Shown here in pieces: positions 47,021 through 56,980 of a stretch of DNA of 64,000 nucleotides. The position numbers and the translations under genes were made by a program. The DNA comes from Maribacter ulvicola (GTDB lineage Bacteria > Bacteroidota > Bacteroidia > Flavobacteriales > Flavobacteriaceae): contig NZ_FTMA01000005.1 of assembly GCF_900155985.1 (NCBI RefSeq), positions 209,759 to 273,758 on the forward strand, given 5' to 3'. Position 1 is the first letter of the stretch; each line of letters begins with the position of its first letter. The notes under the pieces were generated by a model, which was not told the DNA's origin, made no database searches, and saw only the letters and a list, made by a program, of their open reading frames with translations.

Positions 47021-47794
47021 TTATTTAAAAGTCTCGTTTAAAACAGCAGCTAACCTAACTCCTCCTTTTTGCAATTGATCTTCTACGGTATGCCACCAAT
47101 CATAACTATACCGATAGCTCAATTTTTCACCTGTCTCAACAGAGGCATAAACCTGCTCTGCCAATAAATGAGATTCTTCTACCCAATCAAGCAAGCTTCC
47201 GCTCTGTAAAAATTTTATTTGTTGCTTTGACATTTCAGGGTATTCTGTTGCAAGCTCTGTAAAGCTCATTCCGTTTTCATCGATCATATTAGAATCCCAT
47301 ACCCTATGCAAGTTGGTTCCTTTACCAAACCATTGTAATTGTACATCATTACCGCCTTTGTCCTCTGCCCTGCCTACGTGCATGGGTTGGTGTAGATCAC
47401 CAATTAAATGAACCAAGAATTTTAAATAAAAGGCTTTATCTTCTTTACTACTATTCTCGTCCTTTATCACTTCAATACAAGTATTAACCCCTTGAACTAA
47501 ATCTCCATATTCGTTCTTCTCTATTTCTGCATAGATTTTACCAAAAGGAATATTTACGTAATGCCACGCACTGAATTTACGATAAGCTCTGTCAGATTTT
47601 ATTTCATCGGCAAAATTTGCAACTGCAGCCAAACTCTCCCCTTCTAATAAATCTTCAATGGCGCGTTTTGCCTTTTTGGTTAAATGCTGTTCTGCTACTT
47701 CACCAACAACCCTATGTCCAGTTTTAGACCAATATATATCATTGGCAAAGGTGAAATTAGAAACCAAAAAAAGTAAAATAAAATAATTCTTCAT
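47021..47794 (-). CDS. Secreted S1/P1-type nuclease
   Basis: A zinc-dependent nuclease that degrades single-stranded nucleic acids. The longest frame adds 63 residues; I place the start at 47794 (MKNYFILLFLVSNFTFA), which gives a perfect signal peptide followed by the mature N-terminal Trp (NDIYWSKTGHRVVGEVAE), a zinc ligand in this family. Other ligands are in HYVNIPF, HLIGDLHQPMHVGRAED and NLHRVWDSNMID. This gives 257 aa. It probably works in the periplasm or outside the cell for nucleotide scavenging. It is divergent from the PBP gene, 88 bp apart. Confidence 0.92.
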   Translation of the reverse strand: MKNYFILLFLVSNFTFANDIYWSKTGHRVVGEVAEQHLTKKAKRAIEDLLEGESLAAVANFADEIKSDRAYRKFSAWHYVNIPFGKIYAEIEKNEYGDLVQGVNTCIEVIKDENSSKEDKAFYLKFLVHLIGDLHQPMHVGRAEDKGGNDVQLQWFGKGTNLHRVWDSNMIDENGMSFTELATEYPEMSKQQIKFLQSGSLLDWVEESHLLAEQVYASVETGEKLSYRYSYDWWHTVEDQLQKGGVRLAAVLNETFK

Positions 47795-47882
47795 CACTAT
47801 AATTTTACCCAAAAATAGTACAACCAATTTTAAGACATTGTTAAAACTTGGTAAGATTAAATTTATAGCTGAACTTGCGGTC

Positions 47883-50144
47883 ATGAAGAAGAAGAGGAGA
47901 AAATCATCTAAACGAAAATTGAATATTCGTAAAACCATAGGCTTAGGTATACTTAGCCTTTTTGCCCTATTTATCTTATTCATTGCTAGTATTAATATTG
48001 GCTTGTGGGGAAAAATACCTTCTAAAAAAGAACTTTCTAATTTTCAATATCACATGGCATCAGAGGTTTTTACTGCAGATAGCGTATTGATCGGTAAGTA
48101 TTATTTATACGACAGACAACCTGTTGCCTTCCAAGATTTTCCTGAGCATTTGATAAAGGCATTAGTTGCCATTGAAGATGAGCGTTTTTATGAGCACTCT
48201 GGTATTGACATCAGAAGTCTACTTAGGGTAGGTTTTAAAACCGTGCTTTTAGGCGATAATTCTTCTGGTGGTGGTAGCACCCTTACCCAACAATTGGCTA
48301 AAAATTTGTATCCCAGAAAAGAACGAAAAAAAACGAATATTGTCGTCAACAAGGTCAAAGAAATGATCATTGCCAAAAGGCTGGAGAACATATTTACGAA
48401 AGATGAAATTCTAACTAATTACCTAAACACGGTTTCATTTGGTGACAATACCTTTGGTATAGAGAGTGCCGCGCTTAAATTTTTTAATACTAGAACCAAA
48501 GATATCAGTGCCGCGCAAGCTGCTACTTTAGTGGGCATGTTGAAAGCTACTTATGGTTACAACCCAAGGATATTTCCGGAAAAAAGCCTTGGCAGACGAA
48601 ATTTAGTGTTGCGTGCCATGTACAATAACGACTTTATTTCCGAAGTACAGGTTACCAAATTTTCACAAGAAGGTCTTGACCTTGATTATAGGGAGTTTGA
48701 TTATAATGCGGGAATTGCACCTTATTTTAGAGAAGAGGTCCGCAAAGAAATGCTCAACTGGATTTCTGAACAAAACGAAGCCAATACTGATTACAATATC
48801 TACACCTCTGGATTGAAAATTTACACCACCCTGAACTATAAAATGCAAAAATTGGCTGAAGAGGCTATGATTGACCATATGACCAAATTGCAGCTTAGTT
48901 TTGAAAAAAGTTACGGTACCAGTGCGCCCTGGTTAAAGGATAAAAATTTGATGGAGAAAATAGCGACGCGAACTCCTACGTATAAAAGATTACAAAAATT
49001 AGGATTATCGCATAAGCAAATTATTGATAGTTTATCTAAAGACAAACAGATAAGGAATTTCAAATCTTGGCAAAAAGACGAAGAGCTTACCGCCAGTACC
49101 ATGGACAGCATTCAACATTACACCAAATTCTTGAATACTGGTTCTCTGGCCGTAGATCCTACTAACGGAGATATTCTCGTCTGGATCGGTGGTATTAATT
49201 TTGAACAGTACAAGTATGACCATATTTCTCAAAGTAAACGTCAAGTGGGCTCTACCTTTAAACCTATTGTATATACTACTGCAGTTGAGAAAGGCATATC
49301 GCCCTGCATATACTTCTCTGCCGAAGAAATAGAATATGACAATCTTAAAGGTTGGTCGCCTTCTAATTCTGGAAAAAAAGATGAAGCGTACCTCAACTAC
49401 TCAATGGAAGAAGGTCTTAGTAATTCTATAAATACCATTGCTGTAAAAGTCCTGGAGCAAGCCGGCATTGACAATGTACTTACCATGGCCAAAAACATGG
49501 GTATGGAAGACAAATTACCCAAAGAAGCTTCTATTGCGTTAGGAACAGGAGAAATTAAAATTATCAATTTAGCTCAAGCTTATACCAGTTACGCCAATAC
49601 CGGAAAACATATAAAGCCAAATTTGATAAAAAGTATCTCTAATCATAAAGATTCCCTTTTGGTTAAATTTAAATCGGAATTGAACGAAAAAGCCGCTTTT
49701 TCGAAAGAAACCAGCCAAATTATGATTGAAATGATGAAATCTACGGTTAATTCTGGTACGGCCGCTAGATTAAGAAATACATATGGACTCAAAAATGATA
49801 TTGCAGGTAAAACTGGTACTACCCAAAATAATAAAGATGCTTGGTTTGTTGCCCTAACCCCTAAACTGGTTCATATTTCTTGGGTAGGTCTGGATCAACA
49901 TGAGATAGGTTTCAGTAACACCAGTATTGGACAAGGCGCAAATGCTGCTCTCCCCCTTTTTGGTCTATGGATGCAAGAATTGAACAAAGACCAGGATTTT
50001 GATGAATACACCAAACCTAACTTCCCAAAACCATCAGCTGCAGTACAAGAAGCATTGAACTGTGATCCCGTAAAACGTGACGGATTCTTTAAGCGGCTCT
50101 TTAAAAATCCTAATAAAAAGAAGAGCAAGAAGTTTGATGGGTAA
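47883..50144 (+). CDS. Class A penicillin-binding protein (bifunctional peptidoglycan synthase)
   Basis: I choose the ATG at 47883 (MKKKRRKSSKRK), 15 codons inside the longest frame, for 753 aa. A basic cytosolic tail and one membrane helix (IGLGILSLFALFILFIASIN) are followed by a GT51 transglycosylase domain (VAIEDERFYEHSGID; SGGGSTLTQQLAKNLYPRK). The transpeptidase domain has the nucleophile in GSTFKPIVYT (SxxK), SINTIAV (SxN) and AGKTGTT (KTG). All catalytic motifs are present. It resembles PBP1A (mrcA-type); the exact orthology is uncertain. Confidence 0.94.
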   Translation: MKKKRRKSSKRKLNIRKTIGLGILSLFALFILFIASINIGLWGKIPSKKELSNFQYHMASEVFTADSVLIGKYYLYDRQPVAFQDFPEHLIKALVAIEDERFYEHSGIDIRSLLRVGFKTVLLGDNSSGGGSTLTQQLAKNLYPRKERKKTNIVVNKVKEMIIAKRLENIFTKDEILTNYLNTVSFGDNTFGIESAALKFFNTRTKDISAAQAATLVGMLKATYGYNPRIFPEKSLGRRNLVLRAMYNNDFISEVQVTKFSQEGLDLDYREFDYNAGIAPYFREEVRKEMLNWISEQNEANTDYNIYTSGLKIYTTLNYKMQKLAEEAMIDHMTKLQLSFEKSYGTSAPWLKDKNLMEKIATRTPTYKRLQKLGLSHKQIIDSLSKDKQIRNFKSWQKDEELTASTMDSIQHYTKFLNTGSLAVDPTNGDILVWIGGINFEQYKYDHISQSKRQVGSTFKPIVYTTAVEKGISPCIYFSAEEIEYDNLKGWSPSNSGKKDEAYLNYSMEEGLSNSINTIAVKVLEQAGIDNVLTMAKNMGMEDKLPKEASIALGTGEIKIINLAQAYTSYANTGKHIKPNLIKSISNHKDSLLVKFKSELNEKAAFSKETSQIMIEMMKSTVNSGTAARLRNTYGLKNDIAGKTGTTQNNKDAWFVALTPKLVHISWVGLDQHEIGFSNTSIGQGANAALPLFGLWMQELNKDQDFDEYTKPNFPKPSAAVQEALNCDPVKRDGFFKRLFKNPNKKKSKKFDG

Positions 50145-50230
50145 TTAATATTTCAGTCAAATATAACTTCAATTGTAATTGGTGTTATTTAATTTGATAT
50201 ATTTATAATATCATTTTAATATCATTAATT

Positions 50231-51082
50231 ATGAAAGTAGAAAAAATTCACAAAGCACAGAACGGTTATGTAATGCTTTTTATAGTCTTACTCCTCTTCA
50301 TTGCAGGCGTTGCTCTTCTAAGAATCTACATTGGCGCATTTATGATTTTTGCCGCATTGTTTATGTGTGCAGGGTTTGTATTAGTTAATCCGAATAGTTC
50401 AAGAGTTTTGCTCTTATTTGGTAAATACATGGGTACAATAAAAGAGAACGGACTTTTTTGGACGAATCCCTTTTATACCAAAAAAAGAATTTCATTACGA
50501 GCTAGTAATTTTGATAGCGAACGATTAAAGGTTAACGACAAACTTGGCAACCCAATAATGATAAGCACCATATTGGTTTGGCGTGTAACCAATACCTACA
50601 AGGCTGCTTTTGATGTTGATGATTATCAAAATTTTGTACGAGTACAGACCGATGCCGCCGTGCGTAAACTGGCAAGTATGTACCCATATGATAATTTTGC
50701 AGATGAAGGATTAGATGAAGATATCACCTTAAGATCTAGTGTTAATGAAGTAAGCGAGGCACTTGAACAAGAATTGCAAGAACGCCTATCAATGGCTGGT
50801 ATTGAAGTATTAGAAGCCCGTATTGGGTATTTAGCCTATGCCCAAGAAATAGCTAATGCCATGCTTAAAAGACAACAGGCAACTGCCATTGTTGCGGCAA
50901 GACATAAAATTGTAGAAGGTGCCGTGAGTATGGTAGAAATGGCTTTAGAAGAGTTGAGTAAAAAGAATTTGGTAGCTTTGGACGATGAAAGAAAATCTGC
51001 CATGGTAAGCAATTTAATGGTTGTTCTGTGCTCAGATAAAGATGTATCACCTATAGTAAACGCAGGCACTTTAAATCACTAA
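50231..51082 (+). CDS. SPFH (stomatin/prohibitin/flotillin) domain membrane protein
   Basis: A 283-aa protein with two N-terminal membrane segments (about 14-34 and 36-56) and an SPFH domain (FWTNPFYTKKRISLRA, then VRVQTDAAVRKLASMYPY), followed by a coiled-coil-forming Ala/Glu/Lys region (IANAMLKRQQATAIVAARHK). SPFH proteins build scaffold assemblies in membrane microdomains and often regulate membrane proteases. It lies 1 bp before the next gene, which overlaps a ribbon-helix-helix gene, so three genes form a tight unit. Confidence 0.9.
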   Translation: MKVEKIHKAQNGYVMLFIVLLLFIAGVALLRIYIGAFMIFAALFMCAGFVLVNPNSSRVLLLFGKYMGTIKENGLFWTNPFYTKKRISLRASNFDSERLKVNDKLGNPIMISTILVWRVTNTYKAAFDVDDYQNFVRVQTDAAVRKLASMYPYDNFADEGLDEDITLRSSVNEVSEALEQELQERLSMAGIEVLEARIGYLAYAQEIANAMLKRQQATAIVAARHKIVEGAVSMVEMALEELSKKNLVALDDERKSAMVSNLMVVLCSDKDVSPIVNAGTLNH

Positions 51083-51083
51083 T

Positions 51084-51590
51084 ATGCGAATCTTCAACGA
51101 AACTCAGCGTTTTACACAATGGTGGCTTCTACTATTAAACGTAGCTTTACTATTTTTAATAGCATATAGTTGTTATACCTGGTTTATATTGGGTGATGCC
51201 GTAGGTAATATAGCGTCAAATGACCTAATTGGTCAAACAACCTTTTTACTAATATTCATACTTATAATTCCATTAATATATGTGTTTAATCTAAAAACTA
51301 CTATTGACGAAATTGGTATACATTATCAATTTATACCTATACATTTTTCCAAAAAAATAATAAGGTGGCATGAAATTGAAAAATGCTTTGTTCGTACTTA
51401 CAGTCCTATTAGAGCATATGGCGGATGGGGTTACCGCGGTATATCAGGTAAAAATAAAGCTCTAAATGTAAAAGGTAACAAAGGCATTCAACTGATATTA
51501 AAAAACGGTAAAAAATTACTTATTGGCACTCAAAAAGAAAGAGAGGCAAAAATAGTAATTGAACGATATTTCAAAATTACAAATGAGTAA
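51084..51590 (+). CDS. Small two-TM protein with PH-like domain
   Basis: A 168-aa protein with two N-terminal membrane helices (about 13-33 and 46-66). A soluble tail resembles a bacterial PH-like domain (KTTIDEIGIHYQFIPIHFSKK, shortened here as TIDEIGIHYQFIPIHFSKK; IIRWHEIEKCFVRTY; YGGWGYRGISGKNKALNVKG). Family function unknown. It is 1 bp after the SPFH gene and overlaps the ribbon-helix-helix gene by 8 bp. Confidence 0.75.
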   Translation: MRIFNETQRFTQWWLLLLNVALLFLIAYSCYTWFILGDAVGNIASNDLIGQTTFLLIFILIIPLIYVFNLKTTIDEIGIHYQFIPIHFSKKIIRWHEIEKCFVRTYSPIRAYGGWGYRGISGKNKALNVKGNKGIQLILKNGKKLLIGTQKEREAKIVIERYFKITNE

Positions 51591-51747
51591 GAAAAAACCT
51601 TTTGCACTACGTGTCAATGAAGAAATGCTGCAGGCTATTGAAAAATGGGCTGCTGATGAATTTCGTAGTACGAACGGACAAATAGAATGGATTCTAATGA
51701 AGGCCTTAAAAGAAGCGAAAAGAGAACCTAAATCACGTAAACCTTAA
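51583..51747 (+). CDS. Arc-like ribbon-helix-helix DNA-binding protein
   Basis: A 54-aa protein from the ATG at 51583 (MSKKKPFALRVNEEML), chosen because homologues begin here. KPFALRVNEEMLQAIEKWAADE matches the beta-strand-then-helix start of Arc/MetJ proteins (given as RVNEEMLQAIEKWAADEFRS). The C-terminal is Lys/Arg-rich. As a dimer it should bind DNA. It overlaps the previous gene by 8 bp. The combination with SPFH and PH-like proteins recurs in flavobacteria and suggests that it regulates its own operon (inference). Confidence 0.8.
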   Translation: MSKKKPFALRVNEEMLQAIEKWAADEFRSTNGQIEWILMKALKEAKREPKSRKP

Positions 51748-51804
51748 TGAGTTAGACATTTTTTTTAACGAAACAAAACCTTAAATTTGGTCAACTACCA
51801 AGCT

Positions 51805-54012
51805 ATGACCAAAATAACCAAACACTTAAGTGCATTTGTACTTATCCTTTTTTGCCATTCTACACATGGGCAAATTTCAGAAAAATCATTCATTGTAAAC
51901 GAAACTAACGCAAAAATCACTCCAGACGGAATTCTTAATGAACCAGTTTGGACAACTGCGGATCAGGCTGATGAATTTTGGCAATACTTCCCACTAGATA
52001 CCGTACAGTCCAAAAAACAGACAGAAATTAAAATGTTATATGATGAATCTAACTTATATGTTGGAATTACCGTATACACTGCTGGTTCAGATTATTCCAT
52101 TCAATCTTTAAAACGAGACTTCAGGGCAGGAAACAGTGATAATATCACCTTACTTTTTGATACGTTCAATGATGGAAACAATGCTTTCTTGTTTGGCATT
52201 AATCCATATGGTGTACGTCGTGAAGGATTGGTTTCTGGTGGCGGATTAAACCTCAACGGATTTACCATTTCATGGGATGTAAAATGGCGTGGAGATTCTA
52301 AAATTTATGATGGCTATTATACGGCTGAAATGACCATACCATTAACCGCTTTTAAATTTAAAGAAGGTGAAACCAAATGGCGATTTAATAGTTACCGCTT
52401 TGACACCCAATCTAACGAGAATAGTACGTGGACTAATATTCCCCAAAACCAGAATATATATGGTCTCACCTTTATGGGCGATATGGTTTTTGAGAAACCG
52501 TTAGGCAAATACCGTACTCCGCTTACTATTATCCCATATGTAAATTTTGGTTCACGAAAAGACTTTGAACTTAATGAATCTGAAACTAAAATTAATGTAG
52601 GTGGCGATGCCAAAATAGCTATTGGTAATAGCATGAATTTAGATGTTACCATAAATCCAGATTTTTCTCAAGTAGAAGTTGACGACCAAGTAACCAACCT
52701 AACCCGTTTTGAAGTTTCACTTCCCGAAAAGAGACAGTTTTTTATAGATAACAGCGACTTATTTGGCAGTTTCGGTGGCGGTAGAGATGCTAATCCGTTT
52801 TTTTCTAGACGTATAGGTATTGCAAAAGACACTGCTGACAATGCCATAGAGAATAAAATTATTGGTGGTGTTCGTTTAAGCGGAAAGTTAAACCAAGGAT
52901 TAAGATTAGGGTTTCTAAATTTACAGACCGCTAAAGATTTAGAGAAGCAAATTCCTTCTAATAACAATACCATGTTAGCCCTGCAGCAAAATGTTTTTGG
53001 GCGATCAAACATAGGTATGTTCTTTATAAATAGACAATCATTTGAGGATTATGAATTTCAAGCCCCTGAAGACCGCTATAATAGAGTTGCAGGTATAGAT
53101 TATAATTTAATTTCAGATAATAACATCTGGAACGGCAAATTTTATCTACATAAATCTTATGCCCATAATGCCGGTAAAGCAAACCTTTCTTCAGGGGCGT
53201 TCATGCAGTATAACTCTAGAAACTGGAACTTTTTTGAAGATGTAGTCTACATAGGCGAAGATTTTAGATCTGATCTTGGATTTATCCGTAGAACGGATAT
53301 TTTTAAGACGGCTACCATGATAGAGCGCGTTTTTTGGCCGGAAGATAGTGCTTTGCAAAGTCATAGCTTTCAGTTTTTTCCAGTCTTGACATGGAGCCCA
53401 GACAATGATTTTCTTCACACAGATTATGATTTAATGAGCGCATGGGAGTCGAAATTTAATGATCAATCAGAAATCAATGTATCATACACACATTCGTACA
53501 CTTATCTTTTTGACGAGTTTGACCCAACTGATATAGCCGATGCCATACCCTTACCCAATGAGGTAGGTTATCACTATAATTATGTTTCGTTGGAATATCA
53601 ATCTGACAGCAGAAAGAGGTTCGCCTACAGTATTGAACCCACTGTAGGAAGTTTTTTTAATGGTGACAGATTTTCCTTCAGTGCAGAAATGTATTTGAGA
53701 TTTCAACCAAAAATATTTATATCCTTAGCTATGAATTACGACAAAATAGCACTACCAGAACCTTATTCCAGTACAGATATTTGGCTGATTAGTCCAAAAA
53801 TAGATGTTACCTTTAGCAAATCTATATTTTGGTCAACACTTGTACAATACAGTAATCAGCGAGATAATTTAGGTTTTAACTCCAGATTACAATGGCGTTT
53901 TGCTCCATTATCAGATTTATTTATCGTTTATAACGACAATTACTTTGTCAATTCTTTTGAACCAAAATATCGTTCTATAAATCTAAAACTTACCTACTGG
54001 TTAAATATTTAA
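51805..54012 (+). CDS. DUF5916 outer-membrane protein with N-terminal CBM9-like domain
   Basis: I choose the ATG at 51805 (MTKITKHLSAFVLILFC), which gives a clean signal peptide ending at HGQ; the longer frame adds six residues. The 735-aa protein begins with a carbohydrate-binding family 9-like domain (about 25-210: NAKITPDGILNEPVW, WDVKWRGDSKIYDGYYTAEM abbreviated as WDVKWRGDSKIYDGYY) and then a DUF5916 region with alternating aromatic strands typical of a beta-barrel, ending in YWLNI. A transport or surface role for glycans is plausible, not proven. The Cof-type HAD gene follows by 1 bp. Confidence 0.85.
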   Translation: MTKITKHLSAFVLILFCHSTHGQISEKSFIVNETNAKITPDGILNEPVWTTADQADEFWQYFPLDTVQSKKQTEIKMLYDESNLYVGITVYTAGSDYSIQSLKRDFRAGNSDNITLLFDTFNDGNNAFLFGINPYGVRREGLVSGGGLNLNGFTISWDVKWRGDSKIYDGYYTAEMTIPLTAFKFKEGETKWRFNSYRFDTQSNENSTWTNIPQNQNIYGLTFMGDMVFEKPLGKYRTPLTIIPYVNFGSRKDFELNESETKINVGGDAKIAIGNSMNLDVTINPDFSQVEVDDQVTNLTRFEVSLPEKRQFFIDNSDLFGSFGGGRDANPFFSRRIGIAKDTADNAIENKIIGGVRLSGKLNQGLRLGFLNLQTAKDLEKQIPSNNNTMLALQQNVFGRSNIGMFFINRQSFEDYEFQAPEDRYNRVAGIDYNLISDNNIWNGKFYLHKSYAHNAGKANLSSGAFMQYNSRNWNFFEDVVYIGEDFRSDLGFIRRTDIFKTATMIERVFWPEDSALQSHSFQFFPVLTWSPDNDFLHTDYDLMSAWESKFNDQSEINVSYTHSYTYLFDEFDPTDIADAIPLPNEVGYHYNYVSLEYQSDSRKRFAYSIEPTVGSFFNGDRFSFSAEMYLRFQPKIFISLAMNYDKIALPEPYSSTDIWLISPKIDVTFSKSIFWSTLVQYSNQRDNLGFNSRLQWRFAPLSDLFIVYNDNYFVNSFEPKYRSINLKLTYWLNI

Positions 54013-54013
54013 A

Positions 54014-54817
54014 ATGAAGTATAAAATTTTATGTTCAGATTTAGACGGTACATTACTTTCTTCTAAAAGTGATGTTTCTAAATTTGCTATTGAACAGATG
54101 AACAAAATAAAAGACAATACCAAAATCATTCTAGTCTCCGCAAGAATGCCCAGTGGTATGTACTATATTCAAGAGAGTTTAGGCATTACCGATCAACCAA
54201 TTATTTGCTACAATGGCGCTCTGGTATTGGCAGGTAATACGGAAATTACATCCGTATTTATCCCTATTAATATCTTAATAGAAATTCATAAGCTCTGTGA
54301 AGGATTAGAGGCTGATATGGGCTTATATTATAAAAATGAATGGTACGTACCAAAAACCTCTTTACGTGTAGAAAAAGAGATCAAATACACGAAATCTGTT
54401 CCGGTATTTCAAGATACCCAAAACACATTGAATGATTGGAACCAACGAAGTATTGGAGCTCACAAAATTATGCTCATGTGCATAAAGAACAGTGCAGATA
54501 TAGTAATGCCGGTTCTGCAAGAGAAGTTAGGCCATGCACTTAACTTGTATCGATCTAATGATACACTTATTGAGATTGCCCCCAAAACGGTATCAAAACT
54601 TTCTGCAATAAAATTACTTTTAGAAGCGCATGAATTATTGACAGATATCATTGCCTTTGGTGACAATTATAATGATCTAGAAATGCTGGAAAATGTGGGC
54701 TGCGGTATTGCAGTTGCCAATGCAAGAGAAGAAGTAAAAGCAATTTCAAATGGTATTACATTAGAAAATACAGCAGATGGTGTAGCACATTACATTGCCA
54801 AAAAATTGGTTAATTAA
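54014..54817 (+). CDS. Cof-type HAD-superfamily phosphatase
   Basis: A 267-aa HAD hydrolase, subclass IIB. The catalytic Asp pair is in CSDLDGTLLSS (D8, D10), the SAR motif 2 in ILVSARMPSG, and the Lys/Asp motifs in SKLSAIKLLL and AFGDNYNDLEML. Enzymes of this type dephosphorylate sugar phosphates, flavin precursors or pyridoxal phosphate, and substrate cannot be predicted. It starts 1 bp after the DUF5916 gene and is 34 bp before the DUF819 gene. Confidence 0.9.
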   Translation: MKYKILCSDLDGTLLSSKSDVSKFAIEQMNKIKDNTKIILVSARMPSGMYYIQESLGITDQPIICYNGALVLAGNTEITSVFIPINILIEIHKLCEGLEADMGLYYKNEWYVPKTSLRVEKEIKYTKSVPVFQDTQNTLNDWNQRSIGAHKIMLMCIKNSADIVMPVLQEKLGHALNLYRSNDTLIEIAPKTVSKLSAIKLLLEAHELLTDIIAFGDNYNDLEMLENVGCGIAVANAREEVKAISNGITLENTADGVAHYIAKKLVN

Positions 54818-54851
54818 CTATATTTGAAACTATCAACTTACCTATATATTT

Positions 54852-56126
54852 ATGTTATACCTTTTGGCTCAACCTATAATTACAAATGATACCGTTGTCT
54901 TTGGACTTTTGGCTCTTTGCCTAGGTTTTATCTTTTACACCTCTAGTTTAAAAACCGGATTTTGGAGTAAATTCTACTCCGTTGTTCCCGCTGTACTAAT
55001 GTGCTATTTATTACCAGCTATATTGACCAGTACAGGAATCATTTCTGATGAAATTTCAAATTTATATTTCATGGCAAGCAGATATTTACTACCTGCAGCA
55101 CTTGTTCTTATGACCCTGAGCATTGACATGAAAGCAATTTCTAATTTAGGCTCTAAAGCCCTCATCATGTTTTTAACAGGTAGCGCAGGTATTATTATTG
55201 GCGGACCTATTGCTATTCTTATGGTCTCTATTTTCTCTCCAGATACTGTTGGTGGCAATGACTTTGATGCCATATGGAGGGGATTATCAACTATCGCAGG
55301 TAGTTGGATCGGCGGTGGTGCCAACCAAGCTGCTATGTTAGAAATTTTTCAATACAATCCTGAAAAATACGGTGGTATGGTTTTGATCGATATCGTGGTG
55401 GCCAATGTTTGGATGGCCATTGTACTTCTTGGGGTTGGCAAAACTAAAAAAATTGACGCATGGTTAAAAGCGGATACTTCTGCCATTGAAACCTTAAAAG
55501 TAAAGGTAACGGAGTTTACTGAAAAAATTACACGTGTGCCTACCTTGAACGATTACATGGTTATGCTAGCCTTGGCCTTTACCGCTGTTGGCATAGCTCA
55601 TTTCTTTGGTGATCACATTAGCACTTTTTTAGAAAGTAATGTTGATGCCGTAAGCGATAAAAAAAGTTTCCTTTCCTTTTTAGGATCTGCATTCTTTTGG
55701 ATGGTAGTTATTGCCACAACTTTAGGGATCGCATTATCTTTCACCAAAGCAAAAAATTATGAAGGTGCAGGTGCCAGTAAAATTGGTGGTATGTTCATTT
55801 ATATTTTGGTAGCCACCATTGGTATGAAAATGGACTTGAATAAAGTACTTGAAAATCCCGGATTGATTGCTGTTGGCTTTATTTGGATTGCCATTCATGC
55901 AGGGTTAATGATATTGGTAGCCAAACTCATAAGAGCTCCTTATTTCTTTTTAGCCGTAGGTAGTCAAGCGAATGTTGGTGGTGCCGCATCTGCTCCTGTA
56001 GTAGCTGCAGAATTTCACCCGTCTTTAACTTCTGTTGGCGTGCTATTAGCAGTCTTAGGTTATGTTGTAGGTACTGGCGGAGCTTTACTTTGTGCTTATT
56101 TAATGGAAGTTGCATCAAGTTTATAA
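54852..56126 (+). CDS. DUF819 family integral membrane protein
   Basis: A 424-aa polytopic membrane protein with about 10-11 hydrophobic segments. DUF819 (YjcL-type) proteins are predicted transporters of unknown substrate. Supporting motifs include LTGSAGIIIGGPIAIL, SWIGGGANQAAM and SQANVGGAASAPVVAAEFHPSL, which repeat small residues (G/A) in transmembrane helices as in glycerate or anion transporters. It lies 34 bp after the HAD gene and 81 bp before the DUF4369 lipoprotein. Confidence 0.85.
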   Translation: MLYLLAQPIITNDTVVFGLLALCLGFIFYTSSLKTGFWSKFYSVVPAVLMCYLLPAILTSTGIISDEISNLYFMASRYLLPAALVLMTLSIDMKAISNLGSKALIMFLTGSAGIIIGGPIAILMVSIFSPDTVGGNDFDAIWRGLSTIAGSWIGGGANQAAMLEIFQYNPEKYGGMVLIDIVVANVWMAIVLLGVGKTKKIDAWLKADTSAIETLKVKVTEFTEKITRVPTLNDYMVMLALAFTAVGIAHFFGDHISTFLESNVDAVSDKKSFLSFLGSAFFWMVVIATTLGIALSFTKAKNYEGAGASKIGGMFIYILVATIGMKMDLNKVLENPGLIAVGFIWIAIHAGLMILVAKLIRAPYFFLAVGSQANVGGAASAPVVAAEFHPSLTSVGVLLAVLGYVVGTGGALLCAYLMEVASSL

Positions 56127-56207
56127 AAATCATAATTACTAACAAAATAAAAGGTCGGCGTTCTTTATTATCAAATTTTATAGATATTTGCGCCCTAAAT
56201 AATAAGA

Positions 56208-56900
56208 ATGAAAAAAATACTATTCGTTATTACCGCACTATTGGCATTGAGCTCATGTGGCGATAACCCAGAAGAAACAATGATTGTTAACGGTAGAATA
56301 AAAGGACTTAAAAAAGGTACCCTTTATTTACAACATATACCTGACTCGGTTCTAATTACTGTTGATTCTATTGCTATAAACGGAGATGGAAATTTTTCTT
56401 TTAAAACCAAATTAATGAGTCCAGAAATTTTCTATTTATATCTAGATAAAAAAGATAACAATGATGCTAACGACCGTATTACTTTCTTTGCTGAACCAGG
56501 TACTATTACTATAAATACAGATTGGAATACATTTGACACAACTGCAAAAATAACCGGCTCTGAAACACAAAAAAAATTAGAAGAATATAAGAAAACCATG
56601 ACCGGTATTAATAAAAGGAATGTTGAAATAATGATGAAGGCCGTGCAGCCAGAAAATCAACTTAGTCCAATAAATATAGACTCATTGGAGAATATCAGTA
56701 ATAGAAATTTACAACGTGGTTATGCTTTTTCCATCAATTTTGCCCTTAACAATAAATCATCATTTATTGCACCGTATGTTGCATTAAAGGAAATACCTGA
56801 TGCAAATGTTAAATACCTAGATTCTATCTATCAAGTGCTGTCACCAAAGGTTGCTGAATCTAAATATGGTAAAGAGCTAGCCGCTCTTTTAAAGAAATAG
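56208..56900 (+). CDS. DUF4369 domain lipoprotein
   Basis: A 230-aa lipoprotein (signal MKKILFVITALLALSSC, lipobox LSSC) with a DUF4369 domain (MIVNGRIKGLKKGTLYLQHI, DSIAINGDGNFSFKTKL, PEIFYLYLDKKD). DUF4369 domains in Bacteroidota often form the N-terminal part of thioredoxin-like AhpC/TSA lipoproteins; here the thioredoxin part is absent and a short helical C-terminal remains. Function unknown. It ends in a terminator. Confidence 0.82.
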   Translation: MKKILFVITALLALSSCGDNPEETMIVNGRIKGLKKGTLYLQHIPDSVLITVDSIAINGDGNFSFKTKLMSPEIFYLYLDKKDNNDANDRITFFAEPGTITINTDWNTFDTTAKITGSETQKKLEEYKKTMTGINKRNVEIMMKAVQPENQLSPINIDSLENISNRNLQRGYAFSINFALNNKSSFIAPYVALKEIPDANVKYLDSIYQVLSPKVAESKYGKELAALLKK

Positions 56901-56926
56901 TCAGTACAATTCAATTTATACCAACT

Positions 56927-56960
56927 AAAAAAGCATCCTAAAATATTAGGATGCTTTTTT
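56927..56960. terminator. Bidirectional intrinsic terminator between the DUF4369 gene and the 89-aa gene
   Basis: AAAAGCATCCTAA pairs with TTAGGATGCTTTTTT, with A-runs and T-runs on either side. It sits between two convergent genes and can end both. Confidence 0.85.
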
Positions 56961-56980
56961 AATTTTAAAGTAGTCTTGAA

